This document shows, in pieces, positions 8,133 through 15,153 of a DNA stretch of 41,016 nucleotides. Source of the DNA: a virus; the IMG/VR virus record IMGVR_UViG_3300035156_000377, positions 1 to 41,016 of that record; one strand, given 5' to 3'. The notes under the pieces were generated by a model. It was not told where the DNA came from. It was given only the letters and a program-made list of their open reading frames with translations, and ran no database searches. A program made the position numbers and the translations under genes. Numbering within the stretch: position 1 is the stretch's first letter; each line of letters opens with the position of its first letter.

Positions 8133-8609
8133 ATGGCCGGCTTCGTTTCCTCTCCGCCCGCGCCGGCCAGTCCTCCGGGCAGCTTCGTCGATCACGATGG
8201 CTGGTACCCGGGTGCCGACGTCAACGGACTCCGCGAATGCGTGCGCCTCGGATCCACGGTCACGCACCCGCGCCTCGTCGAGGCGATCCTGGGCGCGATG
8301 ATCACTGTCGGCCGCGATCTGCGCCGGTGGAAGGCGGCCCGCGTCGCCGCCGGCGCCGCCACCCTCGCCGCCGTCGAAGACCAGGACGAGATCAACTTCG
8401 AGCCGGAGCTCGTCCACCTTTACCGCCGCGCGGTGTACGCCTTCGCGGCCGCGGACCTGGTCGAAACGCACCACGACATTACCGCCACGCCCGACGGCCG
8501 CGATCGCAACGAAACACGCGCGCTGTCGGCCGACGATCACCGCCGCAACGGCCTCCACGCGATCCGCGACATCCTGCGCGTCGGCCGCACCGTCGTGGAG
8601 CTGATCTAG
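8133..8609 (+). CDS. L: Head completion/stabilisation protein (P2 L family)
   Basis: A 158-aa protein. Typical L features are the early DGWYPGADVNGLRECVRLGSTVTHPRLVEAILGAM and the late HLYRRAVYAFAAADLVE, LSADDHRRNGLHAIRDIL and GRTVVELI. gpL completes filled heads at the portal so that tails can join. Its stop overlaps the GTG start of X. The first 15 residues are proline-rich and not family-typical. Confidence 0.9.
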   Translation: MAGFVSSPPAPASPPGSFVDHDGWYPGADVNGLRECVRLGSTVTHPRLVEAILGAMITVGRDLRRWKAARVAAGAATLAAVEDQDEINFEPELVHLYRRAVYAFAAADLVETHHDITATPDGRDRNETRALSADDHRRNGLHAIRDILRVGRTVVELI

Positions 8610-8815
8610 TGATCGTCCGCGCCCATGCCGGCGAGAGCCTGGACGCCCTGGTCTGGCGCGAGCTCGGCGCGGTGCCCGGCGCGCTCGAGCAGGTGCTCGA
8701 GGCGAACCGCGGCCTGGCCGCGATTGGCGCCGCCCTGCCCGAAGGCATCCCCGTCACCTTTCCCGAATTTGCGCCGGCGCCCGCCGAACTCGAACTCGTC
8801 CAGCTCTGGGATTGA
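8609..8815 (+). CDS. X: Tail protein X (LysM-like)
   Basis: A 68-aa protein of the P2 gpX family. It has the pattern of a small LysM-like fold: RAHAGESLDALVWRELG at the start, VLEANRGLAAIGAALPEGIPVTFPE in the middle. It is an essential small tail component, probably near the baseplate hub or tail terminus. The GTG start shares its first base with the last base of the L stop codon. Confidence 0.88.
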   Translation: MIVRAHAGESLDALVWRELGAVPGALEQVLEANRGLAAIGAALPEGIPVTFPEFAPAPAELELVQLWD

Positions 8816-8818
8816 ACC

Positions 8819-9166
8819 TTGCCTGATCCACACATCCAGTTCGTCGAAGCGGTGCAGAGCTTCCTGTCCGCAGTGACGCCGGCGGCGCTCGGCTCGGCCG
8901 TCTACCAGGCCTATCAGCGCGGCCTGGGCTGGCGCGATCGAATGATCCAGTTCGCGGTCGGGATCTGCGTCTCCTACTTCGTCACCGGCATCGTCATCCA
9001 CGCAATGGGCTGGTCCGATTTCGCCGCCCAGGGCGTCGGCTTCGTGATTGCCCTGTTCGCCTTCGAGGCCACCCCGAAATTCACCCGCGCCGCCGCCGAC
9101 GCCGTTGCCGCGCTCCCCGGCCAGATCGGCGCCTGGTTCGGCCGCAAAACCGGAGGGAAGGAATGA
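8819..9166 (+). CDS. Phage holin
   Basis: A 115-aa membrane protein using a TTG start four bases after gene X. Hydrophobic segments occur near residues 25-35 (weak), 45-60 (FAVGICVSYFVTGIVIH) and 70-85 (GVGFVIALFAFEA). It ends in a charged tail (FGRKTGGKE). Its position directly before a lysozyme, with a 4-base overlap, marks it as the holin that times lysis by permeabilising the inner membrane. The sequence alone would only say small membrane protein. Confidence 0.8.
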   Translation: MPDPHIQFVEAVQSFLSAVTPAALGSAVYQAYQRGLGWRDRMIQFAVGICVSYFVTGIVIHAMGWSDFAAQGVGFVIALFAFEATPKFTRAAADAVAALPGQIGAWFGRKTGGKE

Positions 9167-9690
9167 GTGCTTTCTCGGGTCCCCGCCAAAGTAGCACTTT
9201 GGCGGGAAGTTACGATCGCGCGGTCCTGCGCGCCGAGCTGCGGCGCGACGAGGGCGAGCGGCTTCGCGTCTACCGCTGCACCGCCGACAAGCGCACGATC
9301 GGCGTCGGCCGCAACCTCGACGATGTCGGCATCAGCCCGGTCGAGACGATCCGGCTCGGCATCACGGTCGCGACCTGCCTCGCCCGCGGCATCACCTCCA
9401 CGCAGTCGATGGCGCTGCTGGATGGCGACATCGACCGCGCGGAGGCCGATCTCGACCGGCACCTGCCCTGGTGGCGCCGGCTCGACGGCGTTCGCCAGCG
9501 CGTGCTGCTCAACATGTGCTTCAACCTCGGCGTCCACGGCCTGCTCGGTTTCCGCAACACGCTCGGCATGATCGAGCGCCGCCAGTTCGCGGCCGCGTCG
9601 GAGAACATGCTCCTGTCCAAATGGGCGCGCCAGGTCGGCACGCGCGCGCAGCGCCTGTCGCGGATGATGCGCACGGGAGTTGCCGCATGA
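9163..9690 (+). CDS. Endolysin, GH24 lysozyme
   Basis: A 175-aa muramidase that cleaves the glycan strands of peptidoglycan. The GH24 triad E-x8-(D/C)-x5-T is present as E30, C39 and T45 within RRDEGERLRVYRCTADKRTIGVGRNL. The family stretches LLNMCFNLGVHGLLGFRNTL and WARQVGTRAQRL follow. No signal peptide is visible, so export needs the holin. Residues about 6-16 come from an in-frame copy of the dispersed palindrome and form an N-terminal extension ahead of the catalytic fold. It overlaps the holin by 4 bases and the i-spanin by 4. Confidence 0.93.
   Translation: MSAFSGPRQSSTLAGSYDRAVLRAELRRDEGERLRVYRCTADKRTIGVGRNLDDVGISPVETIRLGITVATCLARGITSTQSMALLDGDIDRAEADLDRHLPWWRRLDGVRQRVLLNMCFNLGVHGLLGFRNTLGMIERRQFAAASENMLLSKWARQVGTRAQRLSRMMRTGVAA
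9182..9206. repeat. Dispersed palindrome, copy 2, inside lysozyme gene
   Basis: A perfect 11-bp-arm inverted repeat with centre AGC, core CCAAAGT-AGC-ACTTTGG. It is read in frame near the lysozyme N-terminus as GPRQSSTLAGS, without interrupting the gene. It belongs to the same family as the copy at 7962. Confidence 0.85.
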
Positions 9691-10163
9691 AGACGCTCTT
9701 TCTTCGCCTGATCGGGGCCGTCACCGGCGCGCGCAGCTACATCACCCTGCTGCTCGTCGCCGGCGCCTGCGCCTGGTTCTACGTCCAGTTCGAGCAGGTG
9801 AAGCGCGATCGCGACCATCTGCTGCAGACGGCCGAGCTCGCCTGCGTCGCCGCGGGGTCGAGCCTGGCGCCCGCGCCGCGCAAGCGCCGCGGCGAATTGT
9901 GCATCGAGCGCGTCCGCATCCTCGCTGCGATCGAGCGCGACACGGCCAGCGCCAGCGCGGCCGCGATGAGCGAGGCGCTCGCAACTCACGAACGAAAAAC
10001 GGCGATCGATGCCGACGCGGCCCGCCGCTCGGCCGAGGCGGCCCGGGCGGCCGCGAACAAGATGGAGAAGCAGAATGCGCAAGTGGGCGGGGATGATCGG
10101 GTTGGTGCTGCCTGGTTTGATGCTCTTAACGACGTTGCCGGGCTGCGCGCACCGGGCAGCTGA
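9687..10163 (+). CDS. Inner-membrane spanin (Rz-like)
   Basis: A 158-aa type II membrane protein. It has one N-terminal helix (about residues 15-34, SYITLLLVAGACAWFYVQ) followed by a long charged alanine-rich helix with coiled-coil character (QFEQVKRDRDHLLQ, then RTASASAAAMSEAL to NKMEKQNAQ). This is the layout of Rz-type i-spanins, which with a lipoprotein partner fuse inner and outer membranes in the last step of lysis. The partner gene begins inside its 3' end in another frame, as in many phages. Confidence 0.8.
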   Translation: MKTLFLRLIGAVTGARSYITLLLVAGACAWFYVQFEQVKRDRDHLLQTAELACVAAGSSLAPAPRKRRGELCIERVRILAAIERDTASASAAAMSEALATHERKTAIDADAARRSAEAARAAANKMEKQNAQVGGDDRVGAAWFDALNDVAGLRAPGS

Positions 10164-10401
10164 CCCGTCGCCGGCGCCGGCGATCGTCACCGTCAAGGTG
10201 AAGGACGTGGCTCCCGCCGAGCTGACCCGCTGCCCCGAACGCCCGGAGGGCTTTCCGGCCGACGCGACGGCCGTGGTCGGCGATCCGGTTCGCGCCGCGA
10301 TCATCCGCCTCGCCCAGTCCTACGCGGCGGTAATCGGCCAACTCGAGCGGCTGATCGAATGGAACGCGCCGGGCAGCTGCTCGCGCGAATCACGGCCGTG
10401 A
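10075..10401 (+). CDS. Outer-membrane spanin lipoprotein (Rz1-like)
   Basis: A 108-aa lipoprotein starting within the i-spanin gene (89-base overlap, different frame). The signal peptide MRKWAGMIGLVLPGLMLLTT is followed by lipobox LPGC, with the lipidated cysteine at residue 24. After it comes a proline/alanine-rich segment and a helical C-terminus (AAIIRLAQSYAAVIGQLERL). At about 85 mature residues it is longer than lambda Rz1. The desaturase-like gene begins within its last 43 bases. Confidence 0.8.
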   Translation: MRKWAGMIGLVLPGLMLLTTLPGCAHRAADPSPAPAIVTVKVKDVAPAELTRCPERPEGFPADATAVVGDPVRAAIIRLAQSYAAVIGQLERLIEWNAPGSCSRESRP

Positions 10402-10940
10402 CCGGCTCGTCCATCATCGGCCAGCTGCTGATCGGTTGGCTGCTCGCGGATCTGATCGGCGGCTTCCTGCATTGGGTCGAGGATCGCGTGCTGACTGAGG
10501 ATATGCCGCTGCTCGGCGCCGCGATCGTGCGGCCGAACCGGCGTCATCACCGCGAGCCGCTCGCCTTCACCGCCGGCAGCTTCCTCGATCGCAATCTGTC
10601 GACCTTCATCGCCGCCGGCGCCGTCTCACTTGTTTGGGCGATGCTGCTCGGCCCGTCGCTAATCTGGGCTGCGGCCACGCTCGGCGGCGCGATTCAGTCG
10701 ATCGTCCACGGGCTCGCGCACCAGCCCAAGGCGGCGGTCGGCCCGCTCCGCGTGCTCCAGGAAACCGGGCTGATCCAATCGCCCAAGCATCACGCCCGTC
10801 ACCATCGGCCGCCGTCCGACGGCCGCTATTGCATCCTCACCGACTGGCTCAACCCAAGCCTGGACGCGATCGGCTTCTGGACGTCGCTCGAGCGCGCCCT
10901 TCTCCGGCTCGGCTTCCGGCCCAGTCTCGGCGAGCGCTGA
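10359..10940 (+). CDS. CarF/TMEM189-family lipid desaturase homologue
   Basis: A 193-aa membrane protein of the CarF/TMEM189 (Kua) family, whose known members form the vinyl-ether bond of plasmalogens by desaturating plasmanyl-ethanolamine. The histidine clusters line up: LIGGFLHWVEDRV (H38), VRPNRRHHREP (H63, H64), VHGLAHQ (H117, H121) and LIQSPKHHARHHRPP (H144, H145, H148, H149). The family ending DGRYCILTDWLNPSLDAIGFW follows. Two hydrophobic segments lie at about 18-38 and 82-118. It overlaps the o-spanin by 43 bases and abuts R, so it is co-expressed with lysis and tail genes. The family call is firm. The substrate in a phage setting is unknown. Confidence 0.85.
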   Translation: MERAGQLLARITAVTGSSIIGQLLIGWLLADLIGGFLHWVEDRVLTEDMPLLGAAIVRPNRRHHREPLAFTAGSFLDRNLSTFIAAGAVSLVWAMLLGPSLIWAAATLGGAIQSIVHGLAHQPKAAVGPLRVLQETGLIQSPKHHARHHRPPSDGRYCILTDWLNPSLDAIGFWTSLERALLRLGFRPSLGER

Positions 10941-11425
10941 TGCTGAAGCCCGATCTCCTTCGCGCCGCCCTGGTCGCGGCCGTGCCCGAACTCGCGCGGG
11001 ATCCGGACAAGCTCACCCTGTTCGTCGAGAAAGGCAGGATCGCGGCCCGCGCCGGCCCGGCCAACGGCTTCGAGTACCGGTACCAGCTCCAGGCCGTGCT
11101 GCTGGACTTCACCGGCCATCCCGACGCGGTGATGATCGCGGTGCTCAACTGGATCCACGATCACCAGCCCGAGCTGCTGCTCAATCACAGCGCCGGCAAC
11201 GAGGCGATCAGCTTCGACGCGGACATCATCGACGCGGACACGATCGATCTCGCGTTCACGCTCGAGCTCAATGAGGCGGTGACCTTCACGCCGCGCGCCG
11301 GCGGCGGCTTCGACGCGACCCACCGCGGCGAGCCGCAGCTGGTCGACGCGCTGCTCGGCATCCCCGCCACCACCCTGCTCGGCGAGATCTATCTGGGCGG
11401 CGAACTCATCGTTCAGGCGGGCTGA
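10940..11425 (+). CDS. R: Tail completion protein R
   Basis: A 161-aa protein of the P2 gpR family, needed to finish the head-proximal end of the tail. Characteristic stretches are MLKPDLLRAALVAAVPEL at the start, YRYQLQAVLLDFTGHPDAVMIAVLNWIHDHQPELL in the middle, and FDADIIDADTIDLAFTLELNEAV late. Its ATG overlaps the preceding stop by one base, and its own stop overlaps the start of S. Confidence 0.92.
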   Translation: MLKPDLLRAALVAAVPELARDPDKLTLFVEKGRIAARAGPANGFEYRYQLQAVLLDFTGHPDAVMIAVLNWIHDHQPELLLNHSAGNEAISFDADIIDADTIDLAFTLELNEAVTFTPRAGGGFDATHRGEPQLVDALLGIPATTLLGEIYLGGELIVQAG

Positions 11426-11901
11426 TGGCCGACGAAGGCATGGAGCGGATCGAAGCCTGGGCGGGCGCGCTGCTCGCCAGGCTCGATCCCGGCCAGCGCC
11501 GCGCGCTCGCCCGCCGCCTCGGCATCGCCCTTCGACGCTCGCAAAGCCAGCGGATCGGCGCGCAGCAAAACCCTGACGGTTCGGCCTATGAGCCGCGCAA
11601 GGAACGCCCGCGACTCCGCGAGCAGCGAGGCCGCGTCCGCCGTCAGGCCGGCGCGATGATGCGCAAGCTCCGCCAGGCGCGCCTGCTGAAGGTCGATGCG
11701 TCGGCCGAGCAGGTCGCGGTCGGCTATGCCAGCGCCGCCGTCGCCCGGGTCGGGCGCGTCCACCAGGGCGGCCTCCGCGATCGCGTAGAGCGCAAGCGCG
11801 GCGCGCCGGAAGTGACCTACCCCAAGCGCGTCCTGCTCGGCTTCACCGAAGCCGATTCCGGCACGATCATGGACATGATCCTTGAGCAGCTGCAGGCCTG
11901 A
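11425..11901 (+). CDS. S: Tail completion/virion morphogenesis protein S
   Basis: A 158-aa protein of the P2 gpS family that works with R in tail completion. Family marks are RLGIALRRSQSQRIGAQQNPDGSAYEPRK and the C-terminal VTYPKRVLLGFTEADSGTIMDMIL. It is basic in the middle. It is the last gene of the segment before an activator dyad, which begins seven bases after its stop codon. Confidence 0.92.
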   Translation: MADEGMERIEAWAGALLARLDPGQRRALARRLGIALRRSQSQRIGAQQNPDGSAYEPRKERPRLREQRGRVRRQAGAMMRKLRQARLLKVDASAEQVAVGYASAAVARVGRVHQGGLRDRVERKRGAPEVTYPKRVLLGFTEADSGTIMDMILEQLQA

Positions 11902-11907
11902 TCCGCC

Positions 11908-11934
11908 CTGTTGTAACCGCCGCCGATACAACAC
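11908..11934 (+). promoter_or_regulatory. Late-activator dyad, fibre-block promoter
   Basis: The motif is TGTTGTA-N11-TACAACA, with the same central 11 bases as the other copies. It lies in the S-to-11977 gap and its centre is about 56 bases upstream of the first codon of the next gene. It is proposed as the binding site of the Ogr homologue encoded at 32491. No Shine-Dalgarno sequence of standard spacing precedes the downstream ATG, although GGAG occurs about 19 bases before it. Confidence 0.8.
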
Positions 11935-11976
11935 CGCGCGCTAGCCCGGACGCAGGAGCCGCGGCGACATGGCGCC

Positions 11977-12273
11977 ATGCTTAAGTTCCGCCCTGGTGAG
12001 ACGCCGAGCTGGCAGCTCAAGTTGTTCGCGGATGACGCCGAGACGACACCACTCGACTGCCGCGGCGCGCTGATCGACATCGTCGCGACTAGTCTGCCGT
12101 TCACGCCGGCGGTTGCTTGGTTTTCGGCATCGCTGGGCGTCGCGGACCTAACCATCACCGAAGTGCAATCGTTGTCGCTCGCCGCCCGCACGCGTCACTG
12201 GCTGCGGATCCGTGTCCGATCCGCAGCTGGCGAGGTGACGATCTTCGACGACGTGCCCGTGCGCATCGAATGA
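11977..12273 (+). CDS. Small beta-rich phage structural protein
   Basis: A 98-aa protein, mostly predicted beta strands (WQLKLFADDAETTPLDCRGALIDIV, then HWLRIRVRSAAGEVTIFDDVPVRI). The layout resembles the small N-terminal beta-sandwich units seen on phage baseplate or fibre-attachment proteins, but I cannot name a family. It is the first gene behind an activator dyad, so it should be made late. It overlaps the next gene by four bases. Confidence 0.6.
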   Translation: MLKFRPGETPSWQLKLFADDAETTPLDCRGALIDIVATSLPFTPAVAWFSASLGVADLTITEVQSLSLAARTRHWLRIRVRSAAGEVTIFDDVPVRIE

Positions 12274-12461
12274 GCGCGATCCGCTTCACCCGCGACGGCC
12301 CGGTGCTGCGCATCGCATCCGCCAGCGAGCCGATCGGCACGATCCGGTCCGAACGCCGCGGCTCGATTCGCATCTCCAGGCTTGGCCAGCGCGGCCGCGA
12401 CGGTGCCTCCGCGGAAGTCACGACCGATCTGCTCGCCCACTATCTGCTCGCCCGAACCTGA
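12270..12461 (+). CDS. Small hypothetical protein, possible fibre linker
   Basis: A 63-aa protein with short beta-like strands and a GQRGRDGASAEV stretch recalling collagen-like or fibre-hinge segments. Its start overlaps the previous stop, and the next gene follows after 11 bases. Co-transcription with beta-rich and fibre-like genes suggests a virion part. No family is recognised. Confidence 0.5.
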   Translation: MSAIRFTRDGPVLRIASASEPIGTIRSERRGSIRISRLGQRGRDGASAEVTTDLLAHYLLART

Positions 12462-12472
12462 AGGACCGGACC

Positions 12473-13006
12473 ATGTCTCTCGACGCCAACCTGCTCGCGC
12501 TGCTCACCGCTGTCGGCGGCGACGTGAAATCCCTCCGCCTTGCCGATGGAGATCTGTCACAGCTCGCCACCACCGCGAAGAACAACCTCGTCGCCGCGAT
12601 CAACGAGGTCTACGGAATGGTCGGTTCAGCCGGCGCCGCGATCAATGATACCGCCGGCGATGGCGCTACCGCCGTGACCTGGTCGGCGAACAAGATTTAC
12701 GATTCGATCGAGGCGGCGCGTGTTGCGCTTCGCGACGAGCTACGCGCCGGCGCCGGCGCCGCGCTCGACACGTTCGCCGAGGTTGCTGCCGCGCTCGCTG
12801 CCGACGATACGGCCGCGGCCGCGCTGGCGGATGCGGTCGCTAAGCGTATCCGCTTCGACGCTGCTCAAGTGCTCCAAGATACGGAGAAGGTGCAGGCGCG
12901 ATCCAACATTGGCGCGGCCTCGGCCGCCGACCTGACCGCACTCACGACGGCGGTCGGCAACACCGAGCAGGATCTGGTCGCGGCTTACAATCTCGCGAAG
13001 GCGTAG
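12473..13006 (+). CDS. Tail fibre-like protein
   Basis: A 177-aa protein with two motifs common in phage fibre shafts: LATTAKNNLVAAINEV near residue 31, and LQDTEKVQARSNIGAAS near residue 133. The latter resembles the QARTNIGA-type repeat of tail fibres. The middle is alanine-rich and probably helical (RAGAGAALDTFAEVAAALAAD). It may be an accessory fibre or adaptor. AAGGACC shortly before the ATG is a plausible ribosome binding site. Confidence 0.6.
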   Translation: MSLDANLLALLTAVGGDVKSLRLADGDLSQLATTAKNNLVAAINEVYGMVGSAGAAINDTAGDGATAVTWSANKIYDSIEAARVALRDELRAGAGAALDTFAEVAAALAADDTAAAALADAVAKRIRFDAAQVLQDTEKVQARSNIGAASAADLTALTTAVGNTEQDLVAAYNLAKA

Positions 13007-13009
13007 AGC

Positions 13010-13549
13010 ATGACCTTAGCGACCGAGCTTCTCGAACTAGCTCAGGCAATCGGTTCCGACATGAAGACCGCGCTCGCCGGCAGCGGCGGAAGCAGCAATT
13101 TCGCACTGATCACGAAGGGCAGCGACGCCGGCAGAAGCAGCGCTACGACCTTTCTGACCGACTCCGCCCTGAAGGTGACGCTCGGCATCGGCCGATGGGT
13201 GTTGCGGCTGAAGGTCCGGGTGGTCTCGGGAGCGGCGATAACAAGCGGGTTCAAGTATCAGACGCTATTCACCGGCACGACCTCCGCGGTCCGCTTCGAT
13301 CGCACTCACGTGGCGGCAGGCGCCGCCGCGGGTACAGACAGCGCCAATACGGCGCAGGGAACGACACAGGTCCCTTCCACGTCGCTGCCTCATGTGGCCG
13401 CGAACTCGGCGGGATGGGTCGCTATCGACATCGAGCTGATTGTGACGGCATCTGGCGAGTTCCAGTTCCAGTGGGGACCGAACAGCGCTGCGTCCGACGT
13501 GACCACCGTCGGCTTCGGCTCCACGCTCGAGTACAAGCAGGTTGGCTGA
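13010..13549 (+). CDS. Hypothetical virion surface protein, beta-rich
   Basis: A 179-aa protein. A short N-terminal helix (TELLELAQAIGSDMKTAL), which may attach it to a partner, is followed by about 150 residues of serine/threonine/glycine-rich beta strands ending in a stretch like FQFQWGPNSAASDVTTVGFGSTLEYKQ. This looks like a jelly-roll tip or decoration domain. It begins three bases after the fibre-like gene and closes this late block. Confidence 0.5.
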   Translation: MTLATELLELAQAIGSDMKTALAGSGGSSNFALITKGSDAGRSSATTFLTDSALKVTLGIGRWVLRLKVRVVSGAAITSGFKYQTLFTGTTSAVRFDRTHVAAGAAAGTDSANTAQGTTQVPSTSLPHVAANSAGWVAIDIELIVTASGEFQFQWGPNSAASDVTTVGFGSTLEYKQVG

Positions 13550-13556
13550 ACCGCCC

Positions 13557-13583
13557 CTGTTGTAACCGCCGCCGATACAACAG
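13557..13583 (+). promoter_or_regulatory. Late-activator dyad, J operon promoter
   Basis: A perfect dyad CTGTTGTA-N11-TACAACAG, identical in its core to the copies at 11908 and 19699. Its centre is about 56 bases before the GTG start of baseplate gene J. The 43 bases between them contain no Shine-Dalgarno sequence. Confidence 0.8.
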
Positions 13584-13625
13584 CCGCCGCTAGCCCCGGC
13601 GCGCACCCGGCGGCGACATGGCCGC

Positions 13626-14522
13626 GTGTCCGACTTCCCGTCCACCGCCATCGATCTCTCGCGCCTGCCGCCCCCGACCGTGGTCGAGCAGCTGTCGTTC
13701 GAGCAGATCTACGCCGACGGGCTCGCCCGCCTGCAAGTGCTGCTGCCCGGCTTCGACGCAACGGTGGAATCCGATCCGGCGGTCAAGCTGCTCCAGCTTT
13801 TCGCCTATCGCGAGCTGCTGATCCGCCAGCAGTTCAACGATCGCGCGCGCGGGCTGATGGTCGCCTATGCCGCCGGCGCCGATCTCGATCAGCTCGCCGC
13901 CCTGGTCGGCGTGCAGCGCTTCCTGATCACGCCGGCGAACGCGCAGACCGGCGCAGCCGCGTTGTACGAAGGCGACGACGCCTTCCGCGCCCGGGTCGTG
14001 CTCGCGCCCGAAAGCTTCTCGGTCGCAGGCCCCGATCTCGCCTACGTCTATCACGCCAAGTCGGCCGATCCGGACGTGCTCGATGCCAGCGCGATCAGCC
14101 CGGAGCCCGGCGAAGTGATCGTGTCCGTCCTGTCGCGCACCGGCAACGGCGCCGCATCGCCGGCGCTGGTGGCCAAGGTCGCCGCAATCGTCAATTCGCG
14201 CACCATCCGCCCGCTCACCGATCTGGTCACCGTCCAGTCGGCCGCGATCGTCGACTTCGCGATCGCGGCGCAGCTGTTCCTCTTTCCCGGCCCCGACGGC
14301 AGCATCGTTACCACCGCCGCGCAGGCCCGCCTCGACGCCTATCTGGCCGACGCGCGAAAGCTCGGCCGCGACATCGCCCGATCGGCGATCCTGGCCGCGC
14401 TCCACGTCGAAGGCGTCCAGCGCGTCGAGCTCGCCTCCCCGCCGGCGGACGTGGGCATCGGGCCGACCCAGGCTGGTCACTGCACCGGCGTTCAATTGAG
14501 CGTGGCCGGTTATGGCAGCTAG
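13626..14522 (+). CDS. J: Baseplate protein J
   Basis: A 298-aa protein of the P2 gpJ / T4 gp6-like baseplate wedge family. The N-terminus (AIDLSRLPPPTVVEQLSFEQIYADGLARL) and the following DATVESDPAVKLLQLFAYRELLIRQ are diagnostic. VSVLSRTGNGAASPAL and VNSRTIRPLTDLVTVQSA follow. It forms the outer baseplate ring that rearranges on contraction. The GTG start at 13626 has no ribosome binding site and lies at the usual distance from the activator dyad. It overlaps gene I by 11 bases. Confidence 0.93.
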   Translation: MSDFPSTAIDLSRLPPPTVVEQLSFEQIYADGLARLQVLLPGFDATVESDPAVKLLQLFAYRELLIRQQFNDRARGLMVAYAAGADLDQLAALVGVQRFLITPANAQTGAAALYEGDDAFRARVVLAPESFSVAGPDLAYVYHAKSADPDVLDASAISPEPGEVIVSVLSRTGNGAASPALVAKVAAIVNSRTIRPLTDLVTVQSAAIVDFAIAAQLFLFPGPDGSIVTTAAQARLDAYLADARKLGRDIARSAILAALHVEGVQRVELASPPADVGIGPTQAGHCTGVQLSVAGYGS

Positions 14523-15153
14523 CCTGCTCCCGCCCGGATCGACCGCGCTCGAGCGCGGGCTTGAGGCCGCAACCACCCGCGCCGGCGAAGTGCCGATCCC
14601 GCTTGACCGCCTGTGGAACCCGGACACTTGCCCGGCCGAGCTGCTGCCTTGGCTCGCCTGGGGCCTGTCCGTCGATCGCTGGGAGTCGAGCTGGAGCGAG
14701 CCGCGCAAGCGCGCCGCTATCCGGACGTCGATCGCCGATCACCGGATCAAGGGCACGCCGGCGTCGATCGACGCGGTGCTCGCCTCCTTCGATGCGCTGC
14801 TCCACGTCGTCGAATGGTTCGAAGCCAGCCCGCGCCAGCGCCCTCATACGTTCGAAGTAGTGCTGCCGATCGGTGCCGAAGGCGGCGCACGCGCCGGCGC
14901 CGCCTTCGCCGAGGCGGTTGTCCGCGACGTAACCCGAACCAAGCCGGCACGCTCACACTTCACCTTCGTGCAACAGCTGCGTGCGCAGGCATCGGTCTAC
15001 CTGGTCGGCGCCGCCCGCGCCGCAGGATTCGTCCGCCTCGATGCCGCCGCCCGTCACGATCCCAGCCCGCGCTGGGCCGATTACCTGCAGACCGAGGAAG
15101 GCGAGCCGATCACCGACGAAGCCGGGGCTTTGCTCGAGGGAGCACCCGCGTGA
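14512..15153 (+). CDS. I: Tail protein I (baseplate)
   Basis: A 213-aa protein of the P2 gpI family, which joins the baseplate wedge to tail fibres. The pattern LLPPGSTALERGLE...IPLDRLWNPDTCPAELLPWLAWGLSVDRWESSW...KRAAIRTSIADHRIKGTPASI is typical. The C-terminal part after residue 120 is more variable. It overlaps J by 11 bases and the fibre gene by four. Confidence 0.92.
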   Translation: MAASLLPPGSTALERGLEAATTRAGEVPIPLDRLWNPDTCPAELLPWLAWGLSVDRWESSWSEPRKRAAIRTSIADHRIKGTPASIDAVLASFDALLHVVEWFEASPRQRPHTFEVVLPIGAEGGARAGAAFAEAVVRDVTRTKPARSHFTFVQQLRAQASVYLVGAARAAGFVRLDAAARHDPSPRWADYLQTEEGEPITDEAGALLEGAPA

